Shown: positions 30,581-41,672 of the stretch, one piece after another | Position numbering within the stretch: position 1 is the first letter of the stretch | Layout: every line of letters begins with the position of its first letter | Assembly: GCA_917880885.1 (NCBI GenBank) | Contig: OU862923.1 | Location: 24,691,770-24,755,769, forward strand | Direction of reading: 5' to 3' | DNA from: Limnephilus marmoratus | Taxonomy: Eukaryota; Arthropoda; Insecta; Trichoptera; Limnephilidae | DNA: 64,000 nucleotides | Made by a program: the position numbers and the translations under genes | The notes under the pieces: generated by a model | Database searches by the model: none | What the model saw: only the letters and a program-made list of their open reading frames with translations | What the model was told of the DNA's origin: nothing

Positions 30581-30880
30581 ACATTTAATTTTTCATGATT
30601 AATGTAATAATTATGATTGTAATTTTTAATATTGTGACTGCTTTAAAAGCAAATAAATTGATATCGAGAATTTTTTAATTGCAACTCTTTCATTTCCTTA
30701 CTACTTGGAAATAATTCACAAAAATATATATTTTAATCATTTTTCGAACGCTTCGGGGAACCTCGAAACGATAATATAAATTTTTTATTTTTATTTTTTA
30801 TTAACACCAAAGACCTAAGACAACTTTTTATCACTAGCGCTCAAGGAAATAAGACAATTTATTTTTCGCCATACAGTTGC
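30581..30880. other. No recognisable feature
   Basis: AT-rich spacer between the decayed gene and the next LINE fragment. Confidence 0.5.
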
Positions 30881-30884
30881 GGCC

Positions 30885-31525
30885 CATACTATTGGACACA
30901 ATACATAATCAGCAGTAATCTAATGAACGATGACGACATCGATAGGCAAAGAAGATCTCAGTTTAAAAGCAAACATGCTCAGTAGAAGATTCCGCCTTTG
31001 CAGTACTGCTGTAAAAAGGATGCGCTTCCTTCTGCTCAACACTGTATACGTGCGAACTCTGGGCAAACTACAAGAAGAGCAGTAAAGAAAGACTTCAGAT
31101 TCAGTACAACAACGCCTTCCGCAGATATTGCAGCGCTTCCCGGATGTTCACGGAGGGGCGAGTTCCCGGCCTGCAGCCCTTATTAGATCCAGGGTGGCAG
31201 GAAGAGGGAAGGGATAACCAGCTCTAGAAACATCTTCGTCATGGAAGCCCGCCTCAGTCCATCATCCAGCATTGATGCACACAGAAGAAAAATACTGGCT
31301 CCTTACGTGCTCACAGAATCCTAAAAGCTTAATATTATTATTTTTTTTATTGGTTTTCCTTTTACTACTAATACCTTATTTTCGTTTTTGTTACATGTAC
31401 TTTCATATCCATCAGCTTTTTCTTTTTCTTTTTCTTTCAAATATTTTGTGTATGTATGTGTATATTATACCCTCACTGAATGTGTGGGATTGCACTCTCC
31501 TCCCCACATACTGGAATAAACATTT
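30885..31525 (+). mobile_element. LINE 3'-terminal fragment with 3' UTR
   Basis: Frameshifted segments DDDIDRQRRS, LKANMLSRRFRLCSTAVK and LYTCELWANYKKSSKERLQI, then CSASRMFTEGRVPG, form the region after RT in the same LINE type as 1095-1560. The 3' UTR is T-rich and ends GGGATTGCACTCTCCTCCCC, then CTGGAATAAA. The copy is non-functional. Confidence 0.7.
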
Positions 31526-31527
31526 AT

Positions 31528-32008
31528 TACTAGCTGGTCCCCGGCATGCGTTGCTATGCCATTTAATAAAGAAATTGATTCTTCCTGCGTGTCCTTTCCC
31601 ATTCATCCCGTTCCCCTTCTGCGTCCCCTTCCCCTCTCACGTTCCCACTCGGATTCCTTCACCTTCTGTCTCCCCCTTTTTCCTCGTCCTGCGAACCCCC
31701 CCTCCCCATTTCCCCTCCCAGATTCCTCTCCCCCTCCCGGGTTCCTCTCCCCCTCCTCCTCCCGCGAACCCTCTACCCGAGTTCCCCTCCCCCTCTCGCA
31801 TTCCATTCAGTCCCGGTACATTTTCAAACAGCTCGCAAGCCATCTACTGCAATTTTTAAAAACAAATTTCATAATGCCAGAGCTCACCAGTAGTTTTATA
31901 CAAACATTGTCCTGACAATAACGAACACACCAAAAAAAGAATTATCCAATTTTGTGTAGTCGTTCGGAAGTTATGCGCGTACATACATTTCGGCGATTCA
32001 TTTTTATT

Positions 32009-32040
<32 letters not shown>

Positions 32041-32045
32041 GAAGA
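31528..32045 (+). repeat. Interspersed repeat E, copy 2, with AT microsatellite
   Basis: Starts ATTACTAGCTGGTCCCCGGC like 17150. A C-rich middle of CCCCTCCC-type words (31600-31800) follows, then a (TA)n tract at about 32008-32041. Open frames across the C-rich part are compositional. Confidence 0.55.
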
Positions 32046-32444
32046 TATAGAAGATTATTATCATACCGCTATGTAATTAGGGTGTCCCTTTCCAGAAAAA
32101 AAATTCCGTTTTTTGCAAAAAAAAATTGTATTTTTTTGTCGTAAAAAATACCTATAACTCCAAATTTTCACCCTCCAACGCTTTTCTAATTAGTATTTTT
32201 TATGAACAAATTTAACCGTCGCGTCGCGTCATTTGTATTTCAAACGGTGACCCGACAATTCGTCCTGCGACAATTCCTCAGGCGACAGTTCATCCTGCGA
32301 CAGTTCATCCGGCCGACAGTTCATCCTGCCGACAGTTCATCCCGCCGACAATTCATCCGGCGACAATTCATCCTGCCTGATCATTTAGAAAATTTTTATT
32401 AAGTAAGTATGCAAAGAGGATATACGGCCGTACAACCAAAATCG

Positions 32445-32905
32445 ATATACTTATATTGCTCCACACTTCAAATACTGCTCAAGTATACTTTTCCTATGTA
32501 ACGAAAGAGAACAAAATAAGTTACAAATTCTCCGAAACAGGGCAATGAGAATAATTCTTCGACGAAACAGATTTTCAAAAATAATTAAAATGTTAAAGGA
32601 ACTAAATTGGTTGACCGTGAAACAGATGCTGACCTTGTACACGATGGTATTTATCCACAAAATATTGAACAACACGTTACAAAATACTTCTCAAATAAAA
32701 TTGTATACAATAAAGACATTCACAGATATAACACAAGGACGTGCAAGGAAATTAGGCTACAAAAAAGGACAAAGCGAATACGCAGAACAGTCTACTGTAC
32801 AAGGGAATGAAGTTGTATGACACACTACCAGAAACTTTAAAGTCCACACCAATTGGAAAGTTCAAGATGTATTGTAGGAGCTACATAAAACTTGAAAAAA
32901 TATAG
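32445..32905 (+). mobile_element. CR1/L2-like LINE C-terminal fragment, frameshifted
   Basis: Reads PHFKYCSSILFLCNEREQNK and LQILRNRAMRIILRRNRFSK, then LKELNWLTVKQMLTLYTMVF. It continues in another frame (VYNKDIHRYNTR) and in a third (GMKLYDTLPETLKSTPIGKF). This is the usual region after RT in CR1/L2-like LINEs. At least two frameshifts kill it. Confidence 0.75.
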
Positions 32906-33110
32906 TGAATATGAAATATTTTAATCAATTAGAAATTTGTAAACTTAAATGTACAAATTACTAAAATAAAAATTATTGTTATTATTATTATTTATATCTG
33001 AAGGCATCTTGAGTGGAAATCCGCTGTAAAAATATTTTTACTAACAATAATTTCGACTCTCCGAAGAAGCATGCGTGAATAACAAAATACGACATACTTA
33101 TACTTATAGG

Positions 33111-33140
33111 TTAGGTTAGGTTAGGTTAGGTTAGGTTAGG
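33111..33140 (+). repeat. (TTAGG)6 interstitial telomere-like array
   Basis: Six perfect copies of TTAGG, the canonical insect telomere unit, with a partial unit before. It lies inside the foldback, directly next to the right minisatellite arm. Confidence 0.85.
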
Positions 33141-33292
33141 TTGAATTGTCAGGATGAATTGTCGACGGATGAATTGTCGGCGGGATGAACTGTCGGCAGG
33201 ACGAACTGTCGGCAGGATGAACTGTCGGCCGGATGAACTGTCGCAGGATGAACTGTCGCCGGATGAATTGTCGCAGGATGAACTGTCATGGA

Positions 33293-34079
33293 ACCATTTC
33301 AAACAGAACGAAATTATTTATGTTGTTGAATGACAGATGGCGCATCGAACTTTTATCCACACATATACTATGGCAGAACAACGTTTGCTGAGTCAGCTAG
33401 TAAATATACTCGTATAACTTTTAAAATATAAAAATTTTGCGTTCAAACATACAATTTTTTTTTAAAATGTCTCACTTTACTTTATTTCTAACTAAAATTA
33501 CTGATAACAAAAAAAAAAAACACACGTATTTTATTAGACAAATAATATAATATATTATGAACATTATTATCACCTCACTTTTCCGTCTTTCCATATGAAA
33601 ATAATTTATAAGAAATTCCCAAAGTTTCAAATTGCATTTCAAAACTTTGGTATCATAAAGCTGTACATTTAACTTTTTAGTGTTTATTTTTTTATTGGAA
33701 TATAAAGCCTTTTTTGCCTTTTTTGCCTTTTTTGTTTATTGAATTTCTAAAAAAACACCTCCAAGCGAAATATTTATTTTAAAAAAGCTTAACTCAGACC
33801 TCTTAAATAATACACGGGTTTAACATTATTTTAGATTGTGTAAAATTTAAAACAAGTTTATTAGTAAAGCCCTGTAAATATTAATGCAGGAATTATAAAT
33901 TAAATTAAAAGGAATTATAAAGCCATACTACTCAGCCCTGAATATCTATCAAACTAAACTACGAGTAATTAACTATTATCGAAAACATTAATATCTTTGT
34001 TGCGTGATACTATTTTTTTTTTTTTAAATACTAAATAGTCAACTACTCGTCCTTTCGATCATAACAAACCTTCTAATAA
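33293..34079. other. No recognisable feature
   Basis: AT-rich. A short array of GCCTTTTTT lies at about 33709-33738. Confidence 0.5.
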
Positions 34080-34835
34080 TAATAATTGGCTAATTTTTAT
34101 AGCGCCGTTTTCGTGGAAAATCACCTCAAGGGCGCTGTATAAATAAATATATAAGAAAATGAATATTACTGGCTTACAACTATGATTTACAATTATAACT
34201 AGTGACTTACATCTAAGACTTATAGCTAGTGACTTATGACTAAGACATATAGGTTCTGACCTAAAACTGTTGACTTAATAACATACATATTTACAATTAA
34301 GATTAGCGCCAGAAGAAGTAGGAAGTTTTTACATAATATTACAATTCAGAACAAGGGTGCAAAATGATCTTAATGGGTTTTCTGGATTTACGGGAAGGTA
34401 TAGATATTTTAAATAAATTAATAAAATTAATAATCAATCTTTACCGCATTAAGGTGATTCATCGCACAACATAAAACAGATTGAGGTATCACAATTAACA
34501 AATTACATTAAACAGATTGAGTTATAAACAAAGAGAAAAGAAAAAAAAACATTAAATATTGCAAAGTTTAAATAGAATGATGAATTTATGGAAATGAGTA
34601 TCGGAAAAAGTGAGTTTTCAGTTTAGATCTAAATTCCGCTGAGTTGCTTATGCATCTCAATTCCATATGAAGTTTATTTTAAGCTTCAAGGCCGGATACT
34701 GCTAACGCACGATCACCAAACTTAGTGTTCGGATTTCGCTTAGGTTCTTTCAACCTTCCAATTGCAGATGATGTCGCTGAACTAAGAGTTGACTGCCTAA
34801 AACCTTTCATAATATAAACTAACTTAGACCTAAAT
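34080..34835 (-). mobile_element. CR1/L2-like LINE 3'-terminal fragment with (ATT)n end
   Basis: Minus-strand 34830-34600 reads IGRLKEPKRNPNTKFGDRAL, AVSGLEA, then HMELRCISNSAEFRSKLKTH, the last coding region of a CR1/L2-like LINE. The 3' UTR continues to lower coordinates and ends GGCGCTATAAAAATTAGCCA followed by ATTATTATT, the microsatellite-type end of this LINE group. The same 3' end appears inside the BEL element at 41575-41672. Confidence 0.65.
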
Positions 34836-35379
34836 TACATATATCGGTCGTCCAGTTGATTAGTCAGACTCCTCCAAAAAATCGAAATTTAAGTTGAGTA
34901 TGCAGTTATATGTAAAAGTGTACTCTCTTGTCTGGTTCAATACTCAGATTACTCACAAACCCCAAAAAATCATTCAAAATGTTGAAAAATTTGTAGTGAA
35001 ATAAAGAAAATGTTTTCTCGTTACTAGTAGGAAATTTCAAAATGTCATACTAGTACCGGACTATTATGCCTCCCAGTGTTATTTTATAGCATGTTTAATC
35101 TGTAAACCACAGATGCGCGTAAATAATGTTTGATTTGTTGCGAGCATTCCAATATTGCCTTCTCATTATCTCAAAACTTAGTACTGATGAGAGATGTCTG
35201 ACTAATAACTGGACGAACGATATACGAGTATGTAGAGTTAACAATAAAAAAAGAGAGAAAAATATTAGGGGGGGACAGAACATCAGAGCGTAGTAGGTAG
35301 AGGGGGTAAGGAGGGTAGGGTTACATGGGGAGCAAGAGAACAGTTTTTAAATTGTACTTTTGTTTATTTAAATAAAATA
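34836..35379. other. No recognisable feature
   Basis: AT-rich. A short GTAGAGGGGGTAAGGAGGG-type G-rich patch lies near 35270-35335. Confidence 0.5.
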
Positions 35380-35384
35380 AAACC

Positions 35385-35610
35385 ATTATTAACTTTGTAT
35401 GCCTTCATAATTTCTAACGCCTCCAAGTCAATAAGCCTATTCAATGTTTATGTAAGACTTGCACCCCTGATTTATTATCAAAAATGTGGTCTGTATTAAT
35501 TAGATGTTTGGCAAATTCCGAAAAACCTGTATTTAACACCTGTTGAGTGTTCATATTTCTCTCTATTTTACCTGCATTGATAGCCGGGCAATCATTGAAA
35601 ATAAGTTTGT
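35385..35610 (-). mobile_element. Penelope-like element fragment (GIY-YIG region), copy 2
   Basis: The minus strand reads FSEFAKHLINTDHIFDNKSG, then LLDLEALEIMKAYKVNNGF. This parallels the better copy at 37.1-37.4 kb (YSEFANHLTETGHSFKKEKI, then LCALETLEITKK). These are the last residues of the GIY-YIG endonuclease-type domain of Penelope-like elements. Only the end is left. Confidence 0.6.
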
Positions 35611-35671
35611 AAATGACCTTTTGGGATAATTTACTTTCTATCTCTTAATACATTTTTTTTTTTTTTTTACA

Positions 35672-35932
35672 GTGAATACCGCACAAGAATCTCAACTGCT
35701 CCCGTCTGGAGCCAGTGAGACTATGGCATCCCCAATTGGGGTATGTTGTAAGGCTGAAGGTAGTGGGGAGGGGAAGGAGGTGGGGAAGAGGAAGGTTGGG
35801 AAGTACCTGGCTATTCAGATCTGGTCACTAAACACGGCTAAAGCCATTTTCAAACAACGTTTCAATTCTGAATGGTGGTCTTACACCAGGGCGATACTGA
35901 TAGTATCTTCCACTCTGGAACATGCCGCAAAT
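35672..35932 (-). repeat. Retroposon tail, family A, inverted copy
   Basis: Inverted, diverged copy of 1845-2095: CTGAATGGTGGTCTTACACC, TAAACACGGCTAAAGCCA and GCCAGTGAGACTATGGCATC. The T run before it (35652-35670) is its poly(A) tail on the minus strand. Confidence 0.6.
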
Positions 35933-35939
35933 ATACTAT

Positions 35940-36075
35940 ATATTATTTTAAATGAATTAATTGTGAAATAACACAAATTAATCGAATAAAATTTATTTGC
36001 GCATGCCGGGTTCGAACCCGCGACCTCCGGATTGTGAGTCAAGAGTCTTACCCACTGGACTACGGAGGTCATACA
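35940..36075 (-). repeat. tRNA-derived SINE
   Basis: On the minus strand, GACCTCCGTAGTCCAGTGGG (A-box region) and GGGTTCGAACCC (B box) define a tRNA-like head at about 36070-36000. An AAATAAATTTTATTCG body follows. The arms do not make a full cloverleaf with a clear anticodon stem. It abuts the family A tail in the same orientation, so the two may be one composite retroposon. Confidence 0.65.
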
Positions 36076-36079
36076 TAAA

Positions 36080-36180
36080 ACAAAGTCGGGTTAGTTACAC
36101 CATTTATAACTCAAGAACGGCTGGACCGATTTTTATGATCTTTGATTTGTTGGATTTGTCTCCGCCCCGAAAAGCAAAAT
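36080..36180 (+). repeat. Interspersed repeat F-like fragment
   Basis: CAAAGTCGGGTTAGTTACAC, then CTCAAGAACGGCTGGACCG; resembles the repeat at 24575. Confidence 0.4.
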
Positions 36181-36530
36181 AGCTTTTAAAACATCGGAGA
36201 AATTCACGAAAAAAAAAATTGTAAGAAAATTTTTCCTCATACATTTCATACATTTTGCATGGAACGAATTCTCATATTTTAAAAGAGCTGCAGCAATATT
36301 GTGATAAATATAATATCGAATAGTGAGTGAATTCCAAAAATTCAAAAACGTCAAATTTTAATGTCAATGGGCTGATTGATTTACTCTTGTTCTTCAACAT
36401 ATAATGCTGCCCCTCTTTCTTACACACTAAATGTCAATAGTCGAAAATGAGACAAACGGTGCACGTATGTCTGCATCCCTCCAAAGGAAAAATATGATAA
36501 TTATAATTAAACTTAATTCTTTTTACCGGT
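36181..36530. other. No recognisable feature
   Basis: AT-rich; nothing recognisable. Confidence 0.5.
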
Positions 36531-36695
36531 CAGTTGTTGAGTGGGCATCGCGTTTGGGTCCCACCCAGGCGTTCAGTGTTCGATTCCTCGGCTGGCTAAG
36601 TCCTCCATCACGACTCAAGCAATATTTTCGGCTTACTGTGGTGGTAGTAGGAGATTTTCAAATGTTGTCGGGTTGTTCGTAATCCGGGAATGTTT
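36531..36695 (+). repeat. SINE family C, copy 2
   Basis: CGTTTGGGTCCCACCCAGGC, then GTTCGATTCC, TTCGGCTTACTGTGGTGGTA and GTAATCCGGGAATGTTTG. Same strand and layout as 2935-3100 and 58240-58430. Confidence 0.7.
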
Positions 36696-36854
36696 GTTTT
36701 TCTTTTTTATAAAGTAAAAAAAAATCTTCTTCACACAAATAAAGTAAATGAAACGCAATTCCCGTAAGTAAGCGGAAAAGTAAGAAAATCACAAAAAATA
36801 TAAATCAGTAAACAACGCCATCTCTGACAACTTAATAAAAAAACTGAGTTTTTT

Positions 36855-37375
36855 GTTTTGAAAAGTTTTAATTTTCGATGGACATTTGTTACTTTAATTT
36901 TAATTTTTTTGCGACCGGTTTCGACACGTCCGTATCATTAACGAGCAAACTTAAAACTAACTTAAAAATTCTATACAAGTACACAATTAATTAGGCGGGG
37001 GTAGTGGGAGGGGGAATTTGGTGGAGGGGGAGGACGGTGGGAGGAGTCAAAATTACATGGAAACATCGTAAGCAGAGGTGATTTACATGGTGCTATTATT
37101 TTATTAACTAAATTAATTTTAGATTTAACTTTTTTTGGTAATTTCTAAAGTTTCTAAAGCGCACAAATTAAAATATGAATTTACATTGCAATGTTTAAAC
37201 TTAATTTTTTCTTTTTTGAAGCTATGACCTGTCTCTGTGAGATGGTTAGCAAACTCTGAGTAGTTATTATTTCGTAAACAAAGTTCATGTTCCCTAATTC
37301 TGGTTTTAAAATTTCTAGTAGTCATTCCTACATATTGCGCGTCACAATCGTTGCAATAATAAATAAAAAAAAAAC
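36855..37375 (-). mobile_element. Penelope-like element 3' fragment (GIY-YIG domain)
   Basis: The minus strand from about 37375 reads FIYYCNDCDAQYVGMTTRNF, then KTRIREHELCLRNNNYSEFA and NHLTETGHSFKKEKI. The YVGMT, R-x-R-E-H and N-H-x-x-x-x-G-H patches are the GIY-YIG endonuclease of Penelope-like elements; the RT is missing. The 3' part runs through a G/C-strand-biased segment (GGCGGGGGTAGTGGGAGGGG on the plus strand) to GCGACCGGTTTCGACACG at 36911. The same 3' part recurs at 59.3-59.85 kb and, in short form, at 40.1 kb. Confidence 0.75.
36911..36943 (-). ncRNA. Weak hammerhead-like motif at the Penelope-like 3' end
   Basis: The minus strand reads TTAATGATACGGACGTGTCG, then AAACC. It resembles CTGATGA–stem–GAAAC but has a changed first block and only a very short possible stem. 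The same words occur at 59779-59810 (+). Confidence 0.15.
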
Positions 37376-38490
37376 TGAGTTTATTTCAGCTAATAAGTTA
37401 ACACAAAGTTATTGATTCTGAGGCGGTACGAATTTCGTCGGGTCACCTAGTCTTCACAATAATTTCAAAGTTTGCCCAAGTTATTATTAGTGTAGAAAGT
37501 TAGTCTTCCCTGGATTTCTGATGGGATTTTGATATATATAAATAGCCATTTAAGATTTAGGTAATAGCTTCTTTTGTTTCAAAAGATTAATTTCTTTTGG
37601 ATATTTCAGGTTGGTATAAAACAACACTTGGCAATAGACAATTTTTCTGGGTTTATTTTATGATAAAATGTTTACATGATGATTTTGCACTATTTATTTC
37701 TACCTAGGTGGAGACTGGCTGGATTCAAGGTCTTAGGTTTTGAAGGAACTGCTTGTTCCGCTTGCGAATTAGAAAGAAGATGGATTCAAAGAATCCCATT
37801 GTATTTATAAATAGCGGTTTAAAAAACTTACACTGCAACAAATCAGCTGTCACGTGTTTACAATTAGCTCATTATAAAACTCTTCGTTATCAAATGAGAG
37901 AGAACTGCCTGATAATATAGCTTGTAATTAAGGGCCCGCAACCCGGATTTGTACCGATTTATTACACATTTCCCTTAAACACGGTAAGTTTTAAAGCTCT
38001 TAAAAAAATATATGTTATTCTTGAAAATAATATCTAGACTTTGCCCGCGCCGAAACGCAAATCATATAAAATTCCCTCGATAGAAAAAAATCGCAAAGCA
38101 TGTTCCAAAAATTATTATTAACACGTTTGTTTCAGTTATTTTACAAGTTATATGTATGAAAAAATTCACAGTGTTTTTTTAAATGCTGTTTAAGATAATG
38201 CCTGCGAAATGTTTGCTCTATTTTAAACGAGTCGTGTTTTATTAAACATTTTCACAATTTTAGCATCGATTTTGTCGCTGTAAATGTTTGCGCTCTCCTC
38301 TAACATTCGTAATTTCGTATCTCTCCATCTTCTTCTTTTCAGGCCCGGTTGCAGAGCCTTAATATAAATGATAGCAGGTTTTAGTCAAGTTCCGAACCTA
38401 ATGCCTTTGACTTTTTATCTAACAGAGAGCAACGTTAATTAGTTTTTAAGCATTTTGTATTTTAAACAATACCATCATATCTTCGTTATT
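37376..38490. other. No recognisable feature
   Basis: About 1.1 kb of AT-rich sequence. No frame with a family signature and no clear repeat. Confidence 0.5.
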
Positions 38491-38600
38491 TGTTTTGGGG
38501 GTTTTATGCCGTATTGCGCTATCTCCTTCTTTAGCCAACGTTTCGGACAGCATTGCAGTGTCCATCATCAGTGTCAGATCCTAAAATAACGAAAATACTT
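38491..38600 (-). repeat. Dispersed repeat with hammerhead-like motif (relative of 4262-4452)
   Basis: TATTTGTTTTGGGGGTTTTATGCC, split here as TATTTGTTTTGGGG and TTTTATGCC, then TTTAGCCAACGTTTCGGACA, match the arms of the foldback at 4262-4452. Only one arm is present. Confidence 0.55.
38540..38571 (-). ncRNA. Hammerhead-like core motif
   Basis: The minus strand reads CTGATGA, one T, a 5-bp stem GGACA/TGTCC with a 9-base loop, then GAAAC. This is the best of the copies in the window because the GAAAC block is intact. Stems I and III were not identified. Confidence 0.3.
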
Positions 38601-39484
38601 TTGGCCGTGAAAATCTAAAAACGTATCCAATACCATTATACTACAACATAACACTACGTTGGTTTATTATCTATTGTATCAAAAAAGCACTACCTATGTT
38701 TTATGAATAATTTGAAATTTATGTATGTGTGCATGTATGTATGTATGTATGTGTATTTATGTACATACATAACAGCTACCTTACTTATTTTCCAGGAAAC
38801 TTTGGCAATTTGTTAGTTATTGGAAACATTTCTACCAGTTTTCTAATTTTTTTCTAATTTTACTTAAATATGTTCACACTTACTAGACTTCATTTCAAAA
38901 TAACTATCCTCAGTTGGTCACCATGATAGAGGCAGCTGCCTAGTGGTGACCTGATATATCTTCTCAAGTAAATGAATTAATCATGTAACATGTACTTATA
39001 AATAAATAAATAAAAAATATAACAATTAGAATCTGAATGTAATAAAATACTGTTTTATAACCAAAAACCCGACAATAGCGCATATTTGCCGAAAGTCTTT
39101 TTGCGAAGTTGCAACGCATACGAAATTATGAAACAAATTACTTGTGCATTCAACAGATGCTTGCAAATATTTTCATGAATAGCTGCAAAAGGTGGGTAAA
39201 ATGCCTTATCAGGGATTGCGCAACCATAATATCATCCCTGTTTGTTTTTCAATACAACTACCTGCTATCAACCCTAGACGGAACAAACCCCTCACTAGCA
39301 GGAAGCTGTAGCAAACTGGAATTGCGTTGTTCGCAACATGCATCTAGGGGCTGATTCGTATATAATACAATAATATATGTATATTTTACTTCAGAGGTCC
39401 TAAACCGCAATTTTTTGAAATGGCTCCGAATTTTATAATGAATGTGAATAATACTACCTAAGAATCCGACCGTTTACACCTCCA
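38601..39484. other. No recognisable feature; GTAT microsatellite
   Basis: AT-rich, with a (GTAT)n tract at about 38728-38752. The open frame 39109-39354 shows no family signature. Confidence 0.45.
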
Positions 39485-39497
39485 CGTGGACACTCTT

Positions 39498-39892
39498 ACA
39501 ATTTGGGAGGTGGTATTGGGTACCGATGCTCCGGGAAACAATTATTGGATAACCAACACCCCTGCCATAGGTCGCTCCAAGTGGTTCGCTACATTTGGTG
39601 ACTTAGTAGAGTACCCGGGTTCATGGGGTGAAGTTTGTCTAGGTTTTGGCAGTGAGTGCGTACGTCCTACTACTGCGTAGTGGACCAGGTTGGGAGAGGC
39701 TGGTTGAGGTAGATCTTTTGAACTCTCCAGCCGAACTCTCTCGTTCGAACGCCTTGCACTTGTCACTCCTGGACACGACGTCCCCTTATACCTTTTTTTT
39801 CCCTGAATATCCTCTCCTTCCTTTTTTAAAATGATCATTCTCTCAGCATCTTCAAAGATGATATAGGCCCTGGGGGAAATTATTACCTGCAC
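39498..39892 (+). repeat. SINE-like family D, copy 6
   Basis: Nearly full-length: starts ACAATTTGGGAGGTGGTATT, contains CCAACACCCCTGCCATAGG, CCCGGGTTCATGGGGTGAAG and GAGGCTGGTTGAGG, and ends in GATATAGGCCCTGGGGGAAA. The final GGCCTCCTG part of the tail is missing. Confidence 0.75.
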
Positions 39893-40094
39893 ATGTAAGC
39901 GATACGCATTAGGCATGTAAACCTGCTTTGGGGACCCCTGAAATAAATCTGAAAAAGGGCGTGAGATAGATTAGGTTAAAAAGCATTATTGCATGTGCAA
40001 CGGCGAAGAGGTTCACGTTCCGTTGTTGGCACGCAAACCTATTTTGGTCATTGTTGATAATGTTGAAGTCATAGTGAAGATGCTCGAGTACCAC

Positions 40095-40160
40095 TGTTTC
40101 TGTTTTTGCGACCGGTGACACATCCGTGTCATTCACGAGCAAACTTAAAACTTAAAAAGA
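40095..40160 (-). repeat. Penelope-like 3' end fragment
   Basis: TTTTTGCGACCGGTGACACA, then CGAGCAAACTTAAAACTTA, match 36905-36960 with changes. Confidence 0.5.
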
Positions 40161-40319
40161 CCATACTTACCTGGGAGGTCGCTTGAGATTAACACTGTTC
40201 GTTGTCTATTTAAAGAGATTTAGATAGAGTTCGCACGCAGAGGACATAATTGTGAACGCATGTAATTTAATCCTAAAATATATTTTAGTATTAATAAATA
40301 ATATCCGCATTGACAAATC

Positions 40320-40438
40320 ATTTACTGACCCTATCCTAACCGGCCTCACAAAGCTGCCTAACCGAGTGGTGACATAGTTTCCCTTTCTAACTTCCTGACA
40401 GAGGAGCTCTTGTGAGATGTAACATACTTTTTTTAAGA
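40320..40438 (+). repeat. LINE/SINE 3' tail, family B
   Basis: CCTAACCGAGTGGTGACATA, then GAGCTCTTGTGAGATG and a T/A-rich end; the best preserved of the three copies. Confidence 0.55.
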
Positions 40439-40507
40439 TTTTCGCCGCTGCCGGTTAGGTTAGGTTGGATAAAATTTTTGCTAATAGGTACATTGGGAAG
40501 CGGGTCG

Positions 40508-40815
40508 CATTTTTTTTACATTGACTCCACACAGGAGGCCCGGAGGAAAATAATTTCCCTCAGGGCCTATATCATCTTTGGGGATGATGTGTGGAGGAAA
40601 AGAAAGAGGAGCGGAAAGGAGGGAGATACAATTTTTGGAAGGAAGAAGATATGAGGAGTGGGTAGGAATTTGGGGATCAGTTTGTCCAGGAGTGACGGAT
40701 GTATGAATCCATTTCACCAGCGGTGGTGCAAGGATGATGTTCCGAAAGAGTCCTGCTAGAGAGGTTAAAACTTCTTCTCCAACCAGTCTTTCCCGATCCA
40801 GCCTGCCACGCAGTT
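40508..40815 (-). repeat. SINE-like family D, copy 7, left part (BEL target)
   Basis: A T run then CACACAGGAGGCCCGGAGG starts the minus-strand tail. It runs to CAGTT at 40811-40815, where the outer BEL element begins, and resumes at 54918. Confidence 0.75.
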
Positions 40816-41253
40816 TGTGTGATTATTTATGTTGTGAGAGTGATTTTTGTGTTTTGTAAAAATGACTGGCGAAGGACCTTGATTTTTTGTGTTACTAATC
40901 ACTGCCTAAAAATGGTAAAAATACATGTCGCATAGAAAAGGAGAGGACTCACCGGAAAAGGGTAAAGCACTGGTATGACTCCTTTCCCATCCAAGAGGCA
41001 CAATCACAATAGGCTTAAATGTTCGTTATTTTATAGTACACGGCAGTTATTTTTGAGCGGATTTTTCGTGAGCAGAGCACAGTGATGGCAGCGGGAGTTT
41101 ATTGCAGACTGATTAAGATTGTGGGTAAGCGAGGGGGGAAAAGGTAGGACAAAAGGACTTGCAACAATAATTAATACCAAGTCCAAGCAGTGATAGTATG
41201 TATGCGTGCTGTGTAGGTATGTGTATGTGTAGGTATTAGTATGTGCGTAACCA
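40816..41253 (-). repeat. 3' LTR of outer BEL element
   Basis: 438 bp, TGTGTGATT to CGTAACCA on the plus strand, so TG...CA in either reading. Identical to 54480-54917 as far as I can read. Confidence 0.95.
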
Positions 41254-41574
41254 TGCCCCCCGCCTGGAAGGGGATGAAAGAATCCACTTCCATAAACCAA
41301 AAGAGTGCCAATACGTTTCAATGCGCAAACAAAATTGTAACACGCGGTAGAATGCAATTAATTATGTAAAAGTTATAAAAATGTTTATTTAAGTTATATA
41401 AATGCTTTTACCAAATGGTCAAATTGACCGATATAAAAAAAAAATAAAAAAATAAAATATGGAAACGTAAAATTATATGTTAATGTGATAATATGCGGTA
41501 GATAAAACTAAAAGTAAGGTTTAGTACCTATTTAACAATGAAACTAACCTAATTGATTTTAAGAATAAAAGTAT

Positions 41575-41672
41575 TATGAACTAACTTCTGTTATAATAAT
41601 AATAATAATAATAATTGGATAACTTCTATAGCGCCATTTTCGTGAGAAAATCACCTCAAGGGCACTTTACAT
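41575..41672 (-). repeat. LINE 3' end captured next to the BEL stop codon
   Basis: Directly after the polyprotein stop (41673-41675) the minus strand reads CCCTTGAGGTGATTTTCTCA, then GGCGCTATAGAAG and an (ATT)n run. This is the 3' end of the CR1/L2-like LINE seen at 34080-34145. Confidence 0.7.

Larger units (their letters stand above)
32250..33292. mobile_element. Foldback element with inverted minisatellite arms
   Basis: The left arm (32255-32377) is an array of GACAGTTCATCCTGC-type units of 16-19 bases. The right arm (33143-33287) is the same array inverted (GCAGGATGAACTGTC). Between them lie a LINE fragment and a TTAGG array. Unit boundaries vary (CCGGC, CTGCC, CGCCG insertions), as expected for repeat arrays that shuffle. 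Confidence 0.75.

Noticed and set aside
31272..31859. 195-codon open frame rich in Pro, Ser and Phe
   Set aside because: It crosses a LINE 3' UTR and a C-rich simple sequence; overlapping open frames on both strands show a composition effect.
39542..39916. 124-codon minus-strand frame
   Set aside because: It is antisense to a SINE-like family D copy; short related frames occur in other copies.
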